A DNA stretch of 64,000 bases from Pseudomonas mosselii (GCF_005796105.1 NZ_VAUO01000008.1:216028-280027), one strand, 5' to 3'. Numbered from the stretch's first letter, positions 53,368 to 62,823 are shown. Notes: generated by a model not told the origin, from the sequence alone. Translations and numbers: made by a program.

Positions 53368-55017
53368 ATGCCATCAGCCGATCCTGTCTACGACTACGTG
53401 GTCGTGGGCGCTGGTCCCGCCGGTTGCCTACTGGCCAATCGGTTGTCCGCCGACCCTGCTTGCCGGGTATTGCTGCTCGAAGCAGGCGGGCGCGACAACT
53501 ATCCCTGGATACACATTCCCGTCGGTTACCTCTACTGCATTGGTAATCCACGTACCGACTGGTGCTTCAAGACCGAGCTGCAACCCGGCCTCAACGGCCG
53601 TGCCTTGGGCTACCCTCGGGGCAAGGTGCTCGGCGGCTGCTCGTCAATCAACGGCATGATCTACATGCGTGGCCAGGCGGCCGACTATGACGGCTGGGCC
53701 GAACAAGGCAATGCCGGCTGGGCGTGGAAAGATGTACTGCCGCTGTTCAAGGCCAGCGAAAATCATTTCGCAGGTGCCAACGAGAGTCACGGTGCACAGG
53801 GAGAGTGGCGGGTCGAGCGCCAGCGCTACAGTTGGCCGATACTCGATGCCTTCCGAGAAGCCGCAGCGCAGAGCGGCATCGGCAAGGTCGATGACTTCAA
53901 TACCGGTGACAACGCCGGTTGTGGATACTTTCAGGTCAACCAGCGCAGCGGTGTACGCTGGAACGCATCCAAGGCCTTTCTCAGGCCCATTCGCAGCCGC
54001 GCCAACCTGACCGTGCTGACTGGCGTTCAGGTCGATAAGGTGCTGCTCGGCAACACTCGCGCCCAAGCGGTCAAGGCATTCTGGCAAGGCGCATGGCACG
54101 AATTCGGCGCACGCCGGGAGATCATCCTCTGTGCAGGTTCGGTAGGCTCCCCCGGTATTTTGCAGCGCTCCGGCATCGGCCCGCGCAAGCTGCTGGAAGA
54201 GGTGGGAATCCCCGTGCGTCACGACCTGCCCGGGGTGGGTGGCAACCTGCAGGACCACCTGCAACTGCGCTTGATCTACCAGGTCCGCAACACCCGCACA
54301 CTGAACCAGATGGCCCACAGCCTATGGGGCAAGCTGGGCATGGGCCTGCGTTATGCCTTTGATCGCAGCGGTCCCTTGGCCATGGCCCCGAGTCAGTTGG
54401 GCGCATTCGTTCGCTCCAGCCCCGAGCAAGCCACCGCCAACCTGCAATATCACGTGCAGCCGCTGTCGCTGGAGCGCTTCGGCGAGCCACTGCATCGCTT
54501 TGCGGCTTTCACCGCGTCGGTGTGCAACCTGCGTCCGGCCAGCCGTGGGCGTATCGACATACGTTCGGCAGACATGAACGTGGCCCCTCTGATCGACCCC
54601 AACTACCTGAGCGATCCGGCTGATTTGCGCGTGGCTGCCGATGCCATTCGCCTGACCCGGCGCATCGTCCAGGCCCCTGCCCTGGCCGCGTTCGATCCGC
54701 GGGAGTACCTGCCCGGCCCTGCCCTTCAACGTGAAGAAGACCTGCACCAGGCCGCTGGCCAGATCGGCACCACCATTTTCCATCCGGTGGGCACCTGCCG
54801 CATGGGCAACGGTGCGCTGGATGTTGTGGATAACCAGCTGCGTGTGCACGGCATTCCAGGGCTGCGCGTGGCTGACGCCTCGATAATGCCGCAGATCGTC
54901 TCCGGCAATACCTGTTCACCCACGCTGATGATCGCCGAGAAGGCGGCGCAACTGATCCTCAAGGGGGCACATACCCAGACCAACCTCAGCGATTGCAGCG
55001 CGATACCGACGCCCTGA
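53368..55017 (+). CDS. GMC-family FAD oxidoreductase (choline dehydrogenase-like)
   Basis: 549 residues from the ATG at 53368 with GAGG 6 bases upstream. FAD motif VVGAGPAGCLLANRLS at the N-terminus, the GMC signature PRGKVLGGCSSINGMIYMRG, the second GMC signature near residue 260 (GSVGSPGILQRSGIGP), and the active-site HPVGTCRMG near the C-terminus. It oxidises a primary alcohol. The family is certain, the alcohol unknown. It precedes an MHS transporter, suggesting uptake and oxidation of one compound. Confidence 0.92.
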   Translation: MPSADPVYDYVVVGAGPAGCLLANRLSADPACRVLLLEAGGRDNYPWIHIPVGYLYCIGNPRTDWCFKTELQPGLNGRALGYPRGKVLGGCSSINGMIYMRGQAADYDGWAEQGNAGWAWKDVLPLFKASENHFAGANESHGAQGEWRVERQRYSWPILDAFREAAAQSGIGKVDDFNTGDNAGCGYFQVNQRSGVRWNASKAFLRPIRSRANLTVLTGVQVDKVLLGNTRAQAVKAFWQGAWHEFGARREIILCAGSVGSPGILQRSGIGPRKLLEEVGIPVRHDLPGVGGNLQDHLQLRLIYQVRNTRTLNQMAHSLWGKLGMGLRYAFDRSGPLAMAPSQLGAFVRSSPEQATANLQYHVQPLSLERFGEPLHRFAAFTASVCNLRPASRGRIDIRSADMNVAPLIDPNYLSDPADLRVAADAIRLTRRIVQAPALAAFDPREYLPGPALQREEDLHQAAGQIGTTIFHPVGTCRMGNGALDVVDNQLRVHGIPGLRVADASIMPQIVSGNTCSPTLMIAEKAAQLILKGAHTQTNLSDCSAIPTP

Positions 55018-55113
55018 CCCGGGTGCGTGCAACACCGGCGGCCCGAGGTCAGAGCTGCCGACAGTGGAACAACAAGAATAATCACTGTGGCCTTCGGGCC
55101 GAGGACAGCAACG

Positions 55114-56733
55114 ATGTCGGATTACATTCAAGAGCAAGGTGCGGCCGCCACTCGCAGCAGCCGCCGTGAAGAACGTAAGATCATTTTCGCGTCATCCCTC
55201 GGGACAGTGTTCGAGTGGTATGACTTTTTTCTCTATGGCGCACTGGCTGCAGTCATCAGCAAGCAGTTCTTCGCGGGCGTCAACGACACCACCGCCTTCA
55301 TCTTCGCGCTGATGGCGTTTGCTGCCGGCTTCCTGGTGCGCCCGTTCGGCGCACTGGTGTTCGGTCGGCTGGGGGATATGATCGGGCGCAAGTACACCTT
55401 CCTGGTGACCATCGTGCTGATGGGCTTGTCGACCTTTGCGGTCGGCCTGTTGCCCACCTACGCCAGTATCGGGATCGCGGCACCGATCATCCTGGTGGTG
55501 CTGCGCATGCTTCAGGGCCTGGCGCTGGGCGGCGAGTACGGCGGCGCTGCGACCTACGTGGCCGAACATGCACCGCCCGGCAAGCGCGGTTTCCACACCG
55601 GCTTCATCCAGTCTACCGCTACGCTCGGTTTGCTGCTGTCGCTGACCGTGGTGCTGGGCAGCCGCTACATCAGTGGCGATCAGTTCGAGACGTGGGGCTG
55701 GCGCCTGCCCTTCCTGCTGTCGATCGTGCTGCTGGCGATTTCCACCTGGATCCGCATGAGCATGCACGAGTCACCGGCCTTCGTGAAAATGAAGGCCCAG
55801 GGCAAGGTGAGCAAATCGCCGATCCGTGAGTCGTTCACCTCATGGCCGAACCTCAAGGTGGTGCTCACTGCGCTGTTCAGCATCAATGCCGGGCAAGCGG
55901 TGACCTTTTACACCGCACAGTTCTACGTGCTGTTCTTCATGACCCAGATGCTCAAGATGGACCCGGCCCAAGCCAACACGCTGCTGATCATCAGCGTGGT
56001 AATCGGTGCGCCGTTCTTCGTGTTCTTCGGCTGGCTGTCTGACCGTATCGGGCGCAAGCCGATCCTGATGCTGGGCCTGCTGTTGGCAACGGTCTGCTAC
56101 TTCCCAATGTTCAAGGCTCTGAGCCATTACGCCAATCCGCAGATCGACGCGGCCAGCCGCCAGGCGCCGATCGTGGTCAGCGCCAACCCACAAGGCTGCA
56201 CCTTCCAGTTCGACCCGGTCGGCAAGGCACGTTTCGACAGCCCCTGCGACAAGGTCAAGACCTTCCTGGTCAAGCAGGGCCTGCCTTACAGCTCGGTGAG
56301 CGTGGCCGGCAACGATGTCTCCGTGAGCATTGGCGAGACGACCATCAACGGCTTCGACGAAGCCGCCATGCGCAGCGCCATCGAGGCCGCCGGTTACCCC
56401 TCCAAGGCGGACCCGGCCAATGTGAACCAGGTGATGGTGGTGGTGTTGATCGTCGCCATGATCCTGATCGCAACCATGACCTATGGGCCATTGGCGGCGG
56501 TGATGGTCGAGCTGTTCCCCACCCGCATCCGCTACACCTCGATGTCCCTGCCCTACCACATTGGCAACGGCTGGTTCGGAGGCTTCCTGCCGACAGTTTC
56601 GTTCGCGTTGGTGGTGTACACCGGGGATATCTTCTACGGCCTGTGGTATCCGGTGCTGATCACTGGGGTGAGCCTGGTGGTGGGGATCTTCTGCCTGAAA
56701 GAGACTCGGGATGTGGATATCGACAAGGTCTGA
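55114..56733 (+). CDS. MFS transporter of the metabolite:H+ symporter (MHS) family
   Basis: 539 residues from the ATG at 55114 with GAGGAC upstream. About 12 membrane helices with MHS motifs SSLGTVFEWYDFFLYG, GRLGDMIGRKYTF, LQGLALGGEYGGAATYVAEHAP and SDRIGRKP. An unusual hydrophilic insertion of about 100 residues, with two Cys, lies between the central helices (around 355-455). The family imports carboxylates, betaines or similar solutes with protons. It may share a transcript with the GMC gene. Confidence 0.92.
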   Translation: MSDYIQEQGAAATRSSRREERKIIFASSLGTVFEWYDFFLYGALAAVISKQFFAGVNDTTAFIFALMAFAAGFLVRPFGALVFGRLGDMIGRKYTFLVTIVLMGLSTFAVGLLPTYASIGIAAPIILVVLRMLQGLALGGEYGGAATYVAEHAPPGKRGFHTGFIQSTATLGLLLSLTVVLGSRYISGDQFETWGWRLPFLLSIVLLAISTWIRMSMHESPAFVKMKAQGKVSKSPIRESFTSWPNLKVVLTALFSINAGQAVTFYTAQFYVLFFMTQMLKMDPAQANTLLIISVVIGAPFFVFFGWLSDRIGRKPILMLGLLLATVCYFPMFKALSHYANPQIDAASRQAPIVVSANPQGCTFQFDPVGKARFDSPCDKVKTFLVKQGLPYSSVSVAGNDVSVSIGETTINGFDEAAMRSAIEAAGYPSKADPANVNQVMVVVLIVAMILIATMTYGPLAAVMVELFPTRIRYTSMSLPYHIGNGWFGGFLPTVSFALVVYTGDIFYGLWYPVLITGVSLVVGIFCLKETRDVDIDKV

Positions 56734-56759
56734 AACAGGCTGGCAGTGATGCGGTGAAA

Positions 56760-56773
56760 GCGGGCTTGCCCGC
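56760..56773. repeat. REP-like extragenic palindrome
   Basis: GCGGGC-TT-GCCCGC followed by GATGAA matches the core of the abundant P. putida repetitive extragenic palindrome. A half copy (CTTGCCCGCGAAG) occurs at about 53230. The REP identity is from memory of the family. Confidence 0.45.
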
Positions 56774-56801
56774 GATGAACCCAAGCTTGTTGCACGGGCA
56801 C

Positions 56802-56831
56802 AAAAAAACCGGCGTAAAAGCCGGTTTTTTT
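56802..56831. terminator. Bidirectional intrinsic terminator
   Basis: AAAAAAA-CCGGC (to 56813), a 6-base loop, then GCCGG-TTTTTTT (56820-56831). A- and T-runs on both sides let it end both the MHS transcript and the convergent plsC transcript. Confidence 0.9.
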
Positions 56832-56945
56832 ATAGCCCGAAAAAACTTATGCACGATTTTCGGAAAAACTTCATACAGAGAAATAAATAGCTAATTCAAT
56901 CACTTAGGCTGTATTTGGAACGATTTATCGAAAACTTGCTAACAC

Positions 56946-56954
56946 GTTATCCAC
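56946..56954 (+). other. DnaA box (perfect) beside plsC
   Basis: TTATCCACA, 7 bases from the plsC stop. One of the isolated perfect boxes on the right arm. Confidence 0.4.
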
Positions 56955-56960
56955 AGATGC

Positions 56961-57731
56961 TCAGGCAGGCTGCTGTGCCGGGTTTTCTGCCACTGGCGGC
57001 AGCGAACCCATGGCTCGCTGGGTGGCTTCGTTCCAGGCCTGAGCACGTTCGTTAAGCTCGGCGATGGCCCGTGGACCGGTGCCCTCTGCGTACATCGGCG
57101 CACCGATCACCACCTCGATGGTACCGGGACGTTTTCCCCAGCCTTCACGCGGCCAGAATTTGCCGGCGTTGTGGGCAATCGGCAGCACAGGCAGCCCGGC
57201 GTTGACGGCAAGCGCGGTACCGCCACGCGAGAATTTGCCGATCTGGCCATGCGGCACGCGGGTGCCTTCGGGGAATATCAGCACCCAGGTGCCCTGCTTG
57301 AGCAACTCGTCGCCCTGGCTGGCCACCTGACGCAAAGCCTCTTTGGGGTTGTTACGGTCGATGGCGATCGGCCGCAGCATGGCCATGGCCCAGCCAAAGA
57401 ATGGCACGTACAGCAGCTCACGCTTGAGTACCTGGCTCAGTGGCGAGAAGTACGCCGAGAGGAAGAACGTCTCCCAAGTGCTCTGGTGATTCGACAAGAT
57501 CACGCAAGGCTCCTGCGGCACGTTCTCGGCGCCGGTCACCTTATAGTGGATACCGAGCACCGTACGGGCCAGGAACACGGCGCAGCGACACCAGTACACG
57601 TTGATGAACTTGTAGCGCTTGGGGAATGGCAGGAAAGGCGCGACGAAGAAGCTCAGCGAGCACCACAGCAGCGAACTGGTGCCCAACAGCAGGTAAAAAA
57701 GAAAGATTCTGATCGCCTGCAGGATCGACAT
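56961..57731 (-). CDS. 1-acyl-sn-glycerol-3-phosphate acyltransferase (PlsC family)
   Basis: 256 residues. One or two N-terminal membrane segments, then the acyltransferase blocks: NHQSTWE (the NHx4D/E box), LRPIAIDRNN, FPEGTRVPHG and LPVLPIAHNAG. It transfers an acyl chain to lysophosphatidate or a related lysolipid. It is the last gene of glyQ-glyS-gmhB-plsC, 65 bases after gmhB. Confidence 0.9.
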   Translation of the reverse strand: MSILQAIRIFLFYLLLGTSSLLWCSLSFFVAPFLPFPKRYKFINVYWCRCAVFLARTVLGIHYKVTGAENVPQEPCVILSNHQSTWETFFLSAYFSPLSQVLKRELLYVPFFGWAMAMLRPIAIDRNNPKEALRQVASQGDELLKQGTWVLIFPEGTRVPHGQIGKFSRGGTALAVNAGLPVLPIAHNAGKFWPREGWGKRPGTIEVVIGAPMYAEGTGPRAIAELNERAQAWNEATQRAMGSLPPVAENPAQQPA

Positions 57732-57796
57732 AGTGGCAAGTACCGTTGCGGGGCAATGCCCGCCTAAGGAAAGTGCGCCACACAGGCGCGCTTCTT

Positions 57797-58324
57797 TTAA
57801 ATAAGTGCTCTGGCGATAGCCGCCAGATCGTCGAAAATCAGTGTGTTTTCCGGGACGCCTTTTTCCAGGGTCCGCTCACCCTTGCCGGTTTTCACCAACA
57901 CAGGTTGTGCATCGACGGCCAGCGCCGCCTTCAGGTCACCTTGGCTGTCGCCTACGAACCATACGCCAGCCAGCTCAACCTGATAGTGCTCGGCGATTGC
58001 CCGCAGCATGCCGGGTTTGGGTTTGCGGCATTCGCAACCTTCGTCCGGGCCGTGCGGACAATGCACGATGTAGCCGACCTCCCCGCCCTGTGCCGCCACC
58101 AACTCGCGCAGGCGCGTGTGCATGGCTTGCAGGGTGGCGAGGGGGTAATAGCCGCGTGCAATGCCAGACTGGTTGGTGGCCACGGCCACCGTCCAGCCGG
58201 CTTTGCTCAACTGCGCGATGGCCTCGATCGAGCCGGGGATGGGGATCCACTCTTCCAGCGACTTGATGTAGGCGTCGGAGTCGAAGTTGATCACTCCGTC
58301 TCGATCGAGAATCAGCAGTTTCAA
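57797..58324 (-). CDS. gmhB: D-glycero-beta-D-manno-heptose 1,7-bisphosphate 7-phosphatase
   Basis: 175 residues, HAD family. The nucleophile motif LILDRDGVIN (Asp7 and Asp9), TNQSG as motif II, a zinc loop CPHGPDEGCECRKPKPGM and GDSQGDLKAA as motif IV match GmhB. It supplies heptose for the lipopolysaccharide core. It starts 3 bases after glyS. Confidence 0.95.
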   Translation of the reverse strand: MKLLILDRDGVINFDSDAYIKSLEEWIPIPGSIEAIAQLSKAGWTVAVATNQSGIARGYYPLATLQAMHTRLRELVAAQGGEVGYIVHCPHGPDEGCECRKPKPGMLRAIAEHYQVELAGVWFVGDSQGDLKAALAVDAQPVLVKTGKGERTLEKGVPENTLIFDDLAAIARALI

Positions 58325-58327
58325 GGC

Positions 58328-60382
58328 TTACCCCAGCAGCGAAATGTCGGCCACGCCCAGGAACAGACCGCGCAGGCGGCTGAGCAGGGCATAGCGGTTG
58401 GCTCGCACCTTGGCGTCTTCGGCGTTGACCAGCACCGCTTCGAAGAAGGCATCGACCGGGTCGCGCAGGGCGGCCAGGCGCGTGAGCGCTTCGTTGTACT
58501 GACGCGCGGCGGCCATCGGTTGCACGGCCTGGTCGGCCTGCTGGATGGCCGAGTACAGCGAGAACTCGTTGGCGTTGTCGAAGTACTTGGGCTCGACCTG
58601 CTCGGAGATGGCGCCGTCGGCCTTGCTCAACAAGTTCGACACGCGCTTGTTGGCTGCCGCCAGGGCCTCGGCTTCGGGCAGTTTGCGGAACGCCTGAACG
58701 GCCTGCACACGCTGGTCGAAGTCCAGCGGCGAGCCGGGCTTGAGGGCACGTACGGACAGGTAGGTGGCAACATCGGTGCCTTCGTCTTCGTAGCGCGCGC
58801 GCAGACGGTCGAAGATGAACTCCAGCACCTGCTCGGCCAGGCCCGTGGCCTTGACCTTGGCACCGAACTGTTTGACCGCGAACTCGACGGTGGTGCTCAG
58901 GTCCAGGTCCAGTTGCTTGTCGATCAGGATACGCAGCACGCCGAGGGCCGCGCGGCGCAGCGCGTACGGATCCTTGCTGCCGGTGGGCAGCATGCCGATG
59001 CCGAAGATGCCGACCAGGGTGTCGAGCTTGTCGGCGATGGCCACGGCAGCGCCGGTCAGCGTCTGCGGCAGCTCCGCACCGGCGCCACGCGGCATGTACT
59101 GCTCGTTCAGGGCCAGGGCGACGTCTTCCTGCTCGCCGTCGTTGAGGGCGTAGTAGTAGCCGGCCACACCCTGCATTTCAGGGAACTCGCCGACCATCTC
59201 GGTGGCCAGGTCGCACTTGGACAGCAGGCCGGCACGGCCGGCGTTGGCTGCGCTGCCGCCGATGTACGGGGCAATGAACGCGGCCAGCTTGGCAACGCGC
59301 TCGGCCTTTTCGAACACGGTGCCGAGTTGGGCCTGGAATACCACGTTCTTCAGGCGCTCGTTGAAGCTTTCCAGCGGTTGCTTCTTGTCCTGCTTGAAGA
59401 AGAACTCAGCGTCGGTCAGGCGCGGGCGCACGACTTTCTCGTTGCCCAGCACGATCTGCTTCGGATCGCGGCTCTCGACGTTGGCCACGGTGATGAAGCG
59501 CGGCAGAAGCTTGCCTTCGTTGTCCAGCAGGCAGAAGTACTTCTGGTTGTCCTGCATGGTGGTGATCAGGGCTTCCTGCGGTACGTCGAGGAAACGCTCC
59601 TCGAACGAGCACACCAGTGGCACTGGCCATTCGACCAGGGCAGTCACTTCATCCAGCAACGCCGGTGGCACGATGGCGGAGCCTTCCTGCTGCATGGCCA
59701 GCTCTGCTGTGCGCTTGCTGATCAGTTCGCGACGCTCGGCGAAGTCGGCCAGCACGTAGGCCTTGCGCAGGTCTTCGACGTAATTGGCCGGGGCACTGAT
59801 AGTCACGCTTTGCGGATGATGGAAGCGATGGCCACGGGATTCACGGCCAGCTTTCTGCGACAGCAGGGTGCAGTCGACCACCTGCTCGCCCAGCAACATC
59901 ACCAGCCATTGGGTCGGACGCACGAACTCTTCACGGCTGGCCGCCCAGCGCATGCGCTTGGGAATTGGCAGGTCGTTGAGCGAATCTTCGACGATGGTGG
60001 GCAGCAAGCTGGTGGTGGCCTTGCCGGGGATGTGCTGCGAGAAGCGCAGTTTCGGGCCGCTCTGGTCGATCTCCGACAGCTCGACGCCGCATTTCTTGGC
60101 AAAGCCCAGGGCCGCTTGGGTCGGCTGGCCTTCGGCGTTGAAGGCGGCCTGCAGGGGTGGGCCGTCGATGTTGATGCTGCGATCCGGCTGCTGCACGTCG
60201 AGTTGACGGATCAGCACGGCCAGGCGACGCGGTGCGGCATAGAACTGCTTGCCGGTGTAGTTCAGGCCGGCCGCCTGCAGGCCTTTTTCGATGCCGGCGA
60301 GGAACGCCTCGCCCAGGGTTGCCAGGGCCTTCGGTGGCAGCTCTTCGGTGCCCAGTTCAACCAGGAAATCTTGAGCACTCAT
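58328..60382 (-). CDS. glyS: Glycine-tRNA ligase beta subunit
   Basis: 684 residues, the normal length. N-terminal DFLVELGTEELPPKAL, AVKQFGAKVKATG and the C-terminal DALR-like anticodon-binding region (FFEAVLVNAEDAKVRANRYA) identify it. It works as an alpha2beta2 enzyme with GlyQ. Its ATG overlaps the glyQ stop by 4 bases. Confidence 0.98.
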   Translation of the reverse strand: MSAQDFLVELGTEELPPKALATLGEAFLAGIEKGLQAAGLNYTGKQFYAAPRRLAVLIRQLDVQQPDRSINIDGPPLQAAFNAEGQPTQAALGFAKKCGVELSEIDQSGPKLRFSQHIPGKATTSLLPTIVEDSLNDLPIPKRMRWAASREEFVRPTQWLVMLLGEQVVDCTLLSQKAGRESRGHRFHHPQSVTISAPANYVEDLRKAYVLADFAERRELISKRTAELAMQQEGSAIVPPALLDEVTALVEWPVPLVCSFEERFLDVPQEALITTMQDNQKYFCLLDNEGKLLPRFITVANVESRDPKQIVLGNEKVVRPRLTDAEFFFKQDKKQPLESFNERLKNVVFQAQLGTVFEKAERVAKLAAFIAPYIGGSAANAGRAGLLSKCDLATEMVGEFPEMQGVAGYYYALNDGEQEDVALALNEQYMPRGAGAELPQTLTGAAVAIADKLDTLVGIFGIGMLPTGSKDPYALRRAALGVLRILIDKQLDLDLSTTVEFAVKQFGAKVKATGLAEQVLEFIFDRLRARYEDEGTDVATYLSVRALKPGSPLDFDQRVQAVQAFRKLPEAEALAAANKRVSNLLSKADGAISEQVEPKYFDNANEFSLYSAIQQADQAVQPMAAARQYNEALTRLAALRDPVDAFFEAVLVNAEDAKVRANRYALLSRLRGLFLGVADISLLG

Positions 60383-61326
60383 TGTGCAGCCTCCAGCTTA
60401 GCCAACACTTCGTCACGCAATTCAGGGGTGGCCATCGGGAAGCCCAGGCGTGCACGGGCTTGCAGATAGCTCTGGGCGACGTCACGGGCGAGCGTACGTA
60501 CGCGCAGGATGTAGCGCTGGCGCTCGGTCACCGAGATGGCGCGGCGGGCGTCCAGCAGGTTGAAGGTGTGCGAAGCCTTCAGGACCATTTCGTAGGTCGG
60601 CAGCGGCAGCTCCAGCTTGATCAGGCGGTTCGCTTCGCTTTCGTAGAAGTCGAACAGTTCGAACAGCTTCTCGACGTTGGCGTGCTCGAAGTTGTAGGTC
60701 GACTGCTCCACTTCGTTCTGGTGGAACACATCGCCGTAGGTGACCTTGCCGAACGGGCCGTCGGCCCAGACCAGGTCGTACACCGAGTCGACACCCTGGA
60801 TGTACATGGCCAGTCGTTCCAGGCCGTAGGTGATTTCACCGGTGACCGGATAGCACTCGATACCGCCGACCTGCTGGAAGTAGGTGAACTGCGTCACCTC
60901 CATGCCGTTCAGCCAGATTTCCCAGCCCAGGCCCCAGGCGCCGAGGGTCGGCGATTCCCAGTTGTCTTCGACGAAGCGGATGTCGTGAACCAGCGGGTCC
61001 AGGCCGATGGCTTTCAGCGAGCCGAGGTAGAGCTCCTGGAAGTTGGCCGGGTTCGGCTTGAGCACGACCTGGAACTGATAGTAGTGCTGCAGGCGGTTGG
61101 GGTTTTCGCCATACCGCCCGTCGGCGGGGCGACGGCTGGGCTGCACGTAGGCGGCGTTCCAGGTCTCGGGGCCGACGGCGCGCAGGAAGGTCGCGGTATG
61201 GAAAGTGCCGGCGCCTACTTCCATATCGTAGGGCTGAAGCACCACACAACCTTGAGCCGCCCAGTAGTTCTGCAGGGCGAGGATCAGGTCTTGGAAGGTA
61301 CGCACGGCTGGCGTAGGCTGGCTCAC
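60379..61326 (-). CDS. glyQ: Glycine-tRNA ligase alpha subunit
   Basis: 315 residues from the GTG at 61326; another GTG at 61335 lies inside the ribosome site and is less likely. TFQDLILALQNYWAAQGCVV, PYDMEVGAGTFHTATFLR and QPSRRPADGRYGENPNRL are the class II synthetase core of GlyQ. It carries the aminoacylation site. It is divergent from tag. Confidence 0.98.
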   Translation of the reverse strand: MSQPTPAVRTFQDLILALQNYWAAQGCVVLQPYDMEVGAGTFHTATFLRAVGPETWNAAYVQPSRRPADGRYGENPNRLQHYYQFQVVLKPNPANFQELYLGSLKAIGLDPLVHDIRFVEDNWESPTLGAWGLGWEIWLNGMEVTQFTYFQQVGGIECYPVTGEITYGLERLAMYIQGVDSVYDLVWADGPFGKVTYGDVFHQNEVEQSTYNFEHANVEKLFELFDFYESEANRLIKLELPLPTYEMVLKASHTFNLLDARRAISVTERQRYILRVRTLARDVAQSYLQARARLGFPMATPELRDEVLAKLEAAQ

Positions 61327-61409
61327 GAAATTCACCTGTATCTGGGGATGCGGATGTAAAGAGCGGGAGTATAACCCGATTCGCCTCGCCCTCTACTCAT
61401 TGGAGCCTT

Positions 61410-61961
61410 ATGCCGCGCTGCTTTTGGTGTTCCGACGACCCGTTGTACCAGGCTTACCATGACCACGAGTGGGGAACGCCGCAGCGCGACCCGGCGTTGC
61501 TCTTCGAGATGCTTTTGCTCGAAGGGTTCCAGGCGGGGCTCTCGTGGATCACCGTGTTGCGTAAACGCGAGCGCTACCGCCAGGTGCTGGAGGGCTTCGA
61601 CCCGGTCAGGCTGGCGCAGCTCAGCGATGAGCGCATCGAGGAACTGATGCTCGATGCCGGCATCATCCGCAACCGCTTGAAGCTCAAGGCCGTGCGGCGC
61701 AATGCGCAGGCCTGGCTGGCTGTGGATAACCCGTCCGAGTGGTTGTGGTCGTTCGTCGGCGGCGTGCCGAAGATCAACCACTTCCAGGGCCGCGGCGACG
61801 TGCCGGCGGTTACCGGTGAAGCCAAGGCGATGAGCAAGGCCCTGCAGAAAGCCGGTTTCACCTTCGTTGGCCCGACCATCTGCTACGCCTTCATGCAGGC
61901 CACCGGCATGGTCATGGACCACACCACCGACTGTGATCGCTACGCCGCGCTGGTACGCTGA
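61410..61961 (+). CDS. tag: DNA-3-methyladenine glycosylase I
   Basis: 183 residues. MPRCFWCSDDPLYQAYHDHEWG carries the zinc ligands Cys4 and His17, matched by His171 and Cys175 near the C-terminus (DHTTDC). LLEGFQAGLSWITVL and NHFQGRGDVPA are typical of Tag. It removes 3-methyladenine from alkylated DNA. A perfect DnaA box lies at 61721. Confidence 0.96.
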   Translation: MPRCFWCSDDPLYQAYHDHEWGTPQRDPALLFEMLLLEGFQAGLSWITVLRKRERYRQVLEGFDPVRLAQLSDERIEELMLDAGIIRNRLKLKAVRRNAQAWLAVDNPSEWLWSFVGGVPKINHFQGRGDVPAVTGEAKAMSKALQKAGFTFVGPTICYAFMQATGMVMDHTTDCDRYAALVR

Positions 61962-61971
61962 GCGCCGCAGG

Positions 61972-62823
61972 TCATGGCTTTATCAGCAGCCCCTGGCCAG
62001 TCGGAAGGCTCGCGATGGCAATGTTTGCCCTGCTCGCCCACTCATCCATGCCTTCCTTCTGCGGGTGATAACCGTAGTAGGCATAGTCATCCAGCAATAC
62101 CACAGCCCCCGGAACCAGACGCTCCCAAAGATGTTCGATCGCCGCGACTTCAGGCAGGGTGCAATTGAGGTCGATGTGCAGGAACGCGATCTGACTGGAT
62201 TTGATCTCGACCAGGGTGTCAGGAATGCTGCCTTGCACGATGACCGCATTCGGCCATTCAGCGAAGTTCTCCCGCACCGAGTCGATGTTCGATGTGTAGA
62301 AGCCGTTGGCGATGAGTTTGCGGTTCTTTTCGGTAGCCCCGGAAATCTTTTCCTGGTCTGACAGATAGCGGTCATCCACGCCGGCATAAGTGTCGAGCAG
62401 GTAGAACTTCCTGCTGCAGTTGTTCCAGTCGAGATCTTCCATGATGGCGGAGCTGAGTACGCCATAGTTCACCCCGCACTCGACGAAGTCGCCTTCGTGT
62501 CTGGCAGCAGTACGTGCTGCCCACAATCCCATGTGAACCCGCCAGTACCATTTGTAATCGGCGCCACGTGCGGCTTTGACGCCCCGGGCATAGGCCTTGA
62601 TGAAGCGCGGATCGCTCATGAAGTCATGGTTGTGTTTGGAGGCGAGGCCGTCGAACTGGTAAAGACGTTCGACAATCGGCGTCACGGCAGCAGGATCGCG
62701 TTTGTAGCTACGGTTTTCTGATATGCCCCAGGCAAGATAGTGCTGTGCGGGATCAATCCCGGCCAACCTGACATCGGGATGAATCCTCAAATACTCTTCT
62801 GGACAAAAATCGCTGGGTAGCAT
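61972..62823 (-). CDS. TylF/macrocin O-methyltransferase-like protein
   Basis: 283 residues. The first ~45 residues carry the motif FCPEEYLRIHPDV followed by HYLAWGISENRSY, found at the ends of polysaccharide glycosyltransferases and methyltransferases. A Rossmann methyltransferase domain follows, with GDFVECGVNYGV (SAM loop), LLDTYAGV, FLHIDLN and VLLDDYAYYGYHP, as in TylF-type sugar O-methyltransferases. It is convergent with tag, 10 bases away, between genes that are adjacent in related pseudomonads as I recall. It probably modifies a surface glycan; the acceptor is unknown. Confidence 0.8.
   Translation of the reverse strand: MLPSDFCPEEYLRIHPDVRLAGIDPAQHYLAWGISENRSYKRDPAAVTPIVERLYQFDGLASKHNHDFMSDPRFIKAYARGVKAARGADYKWYWRVHMGLWAARTAARHEGDFVECGVNYGVLSSAIMEDLDWNNCSRKFYLLDTYAGVDDRYLSDQEKISGATEKNRKLIANGFYTSNIDSVRENFAEWPNAVIVQGSIPDTLVEIKSSQIAFLHIDLNCTLPEVAAIEHLWERLVPGAVVLLDDYAYYGYHPQKEGMDEWASRANIAIASLPTGQGLLIKP

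Noticed and set aside
57746..60469. Plus-strand open frame of 907 codons opposite gmhB and glyS
   Set aside because: Antisense shadow of two well-identified genes.
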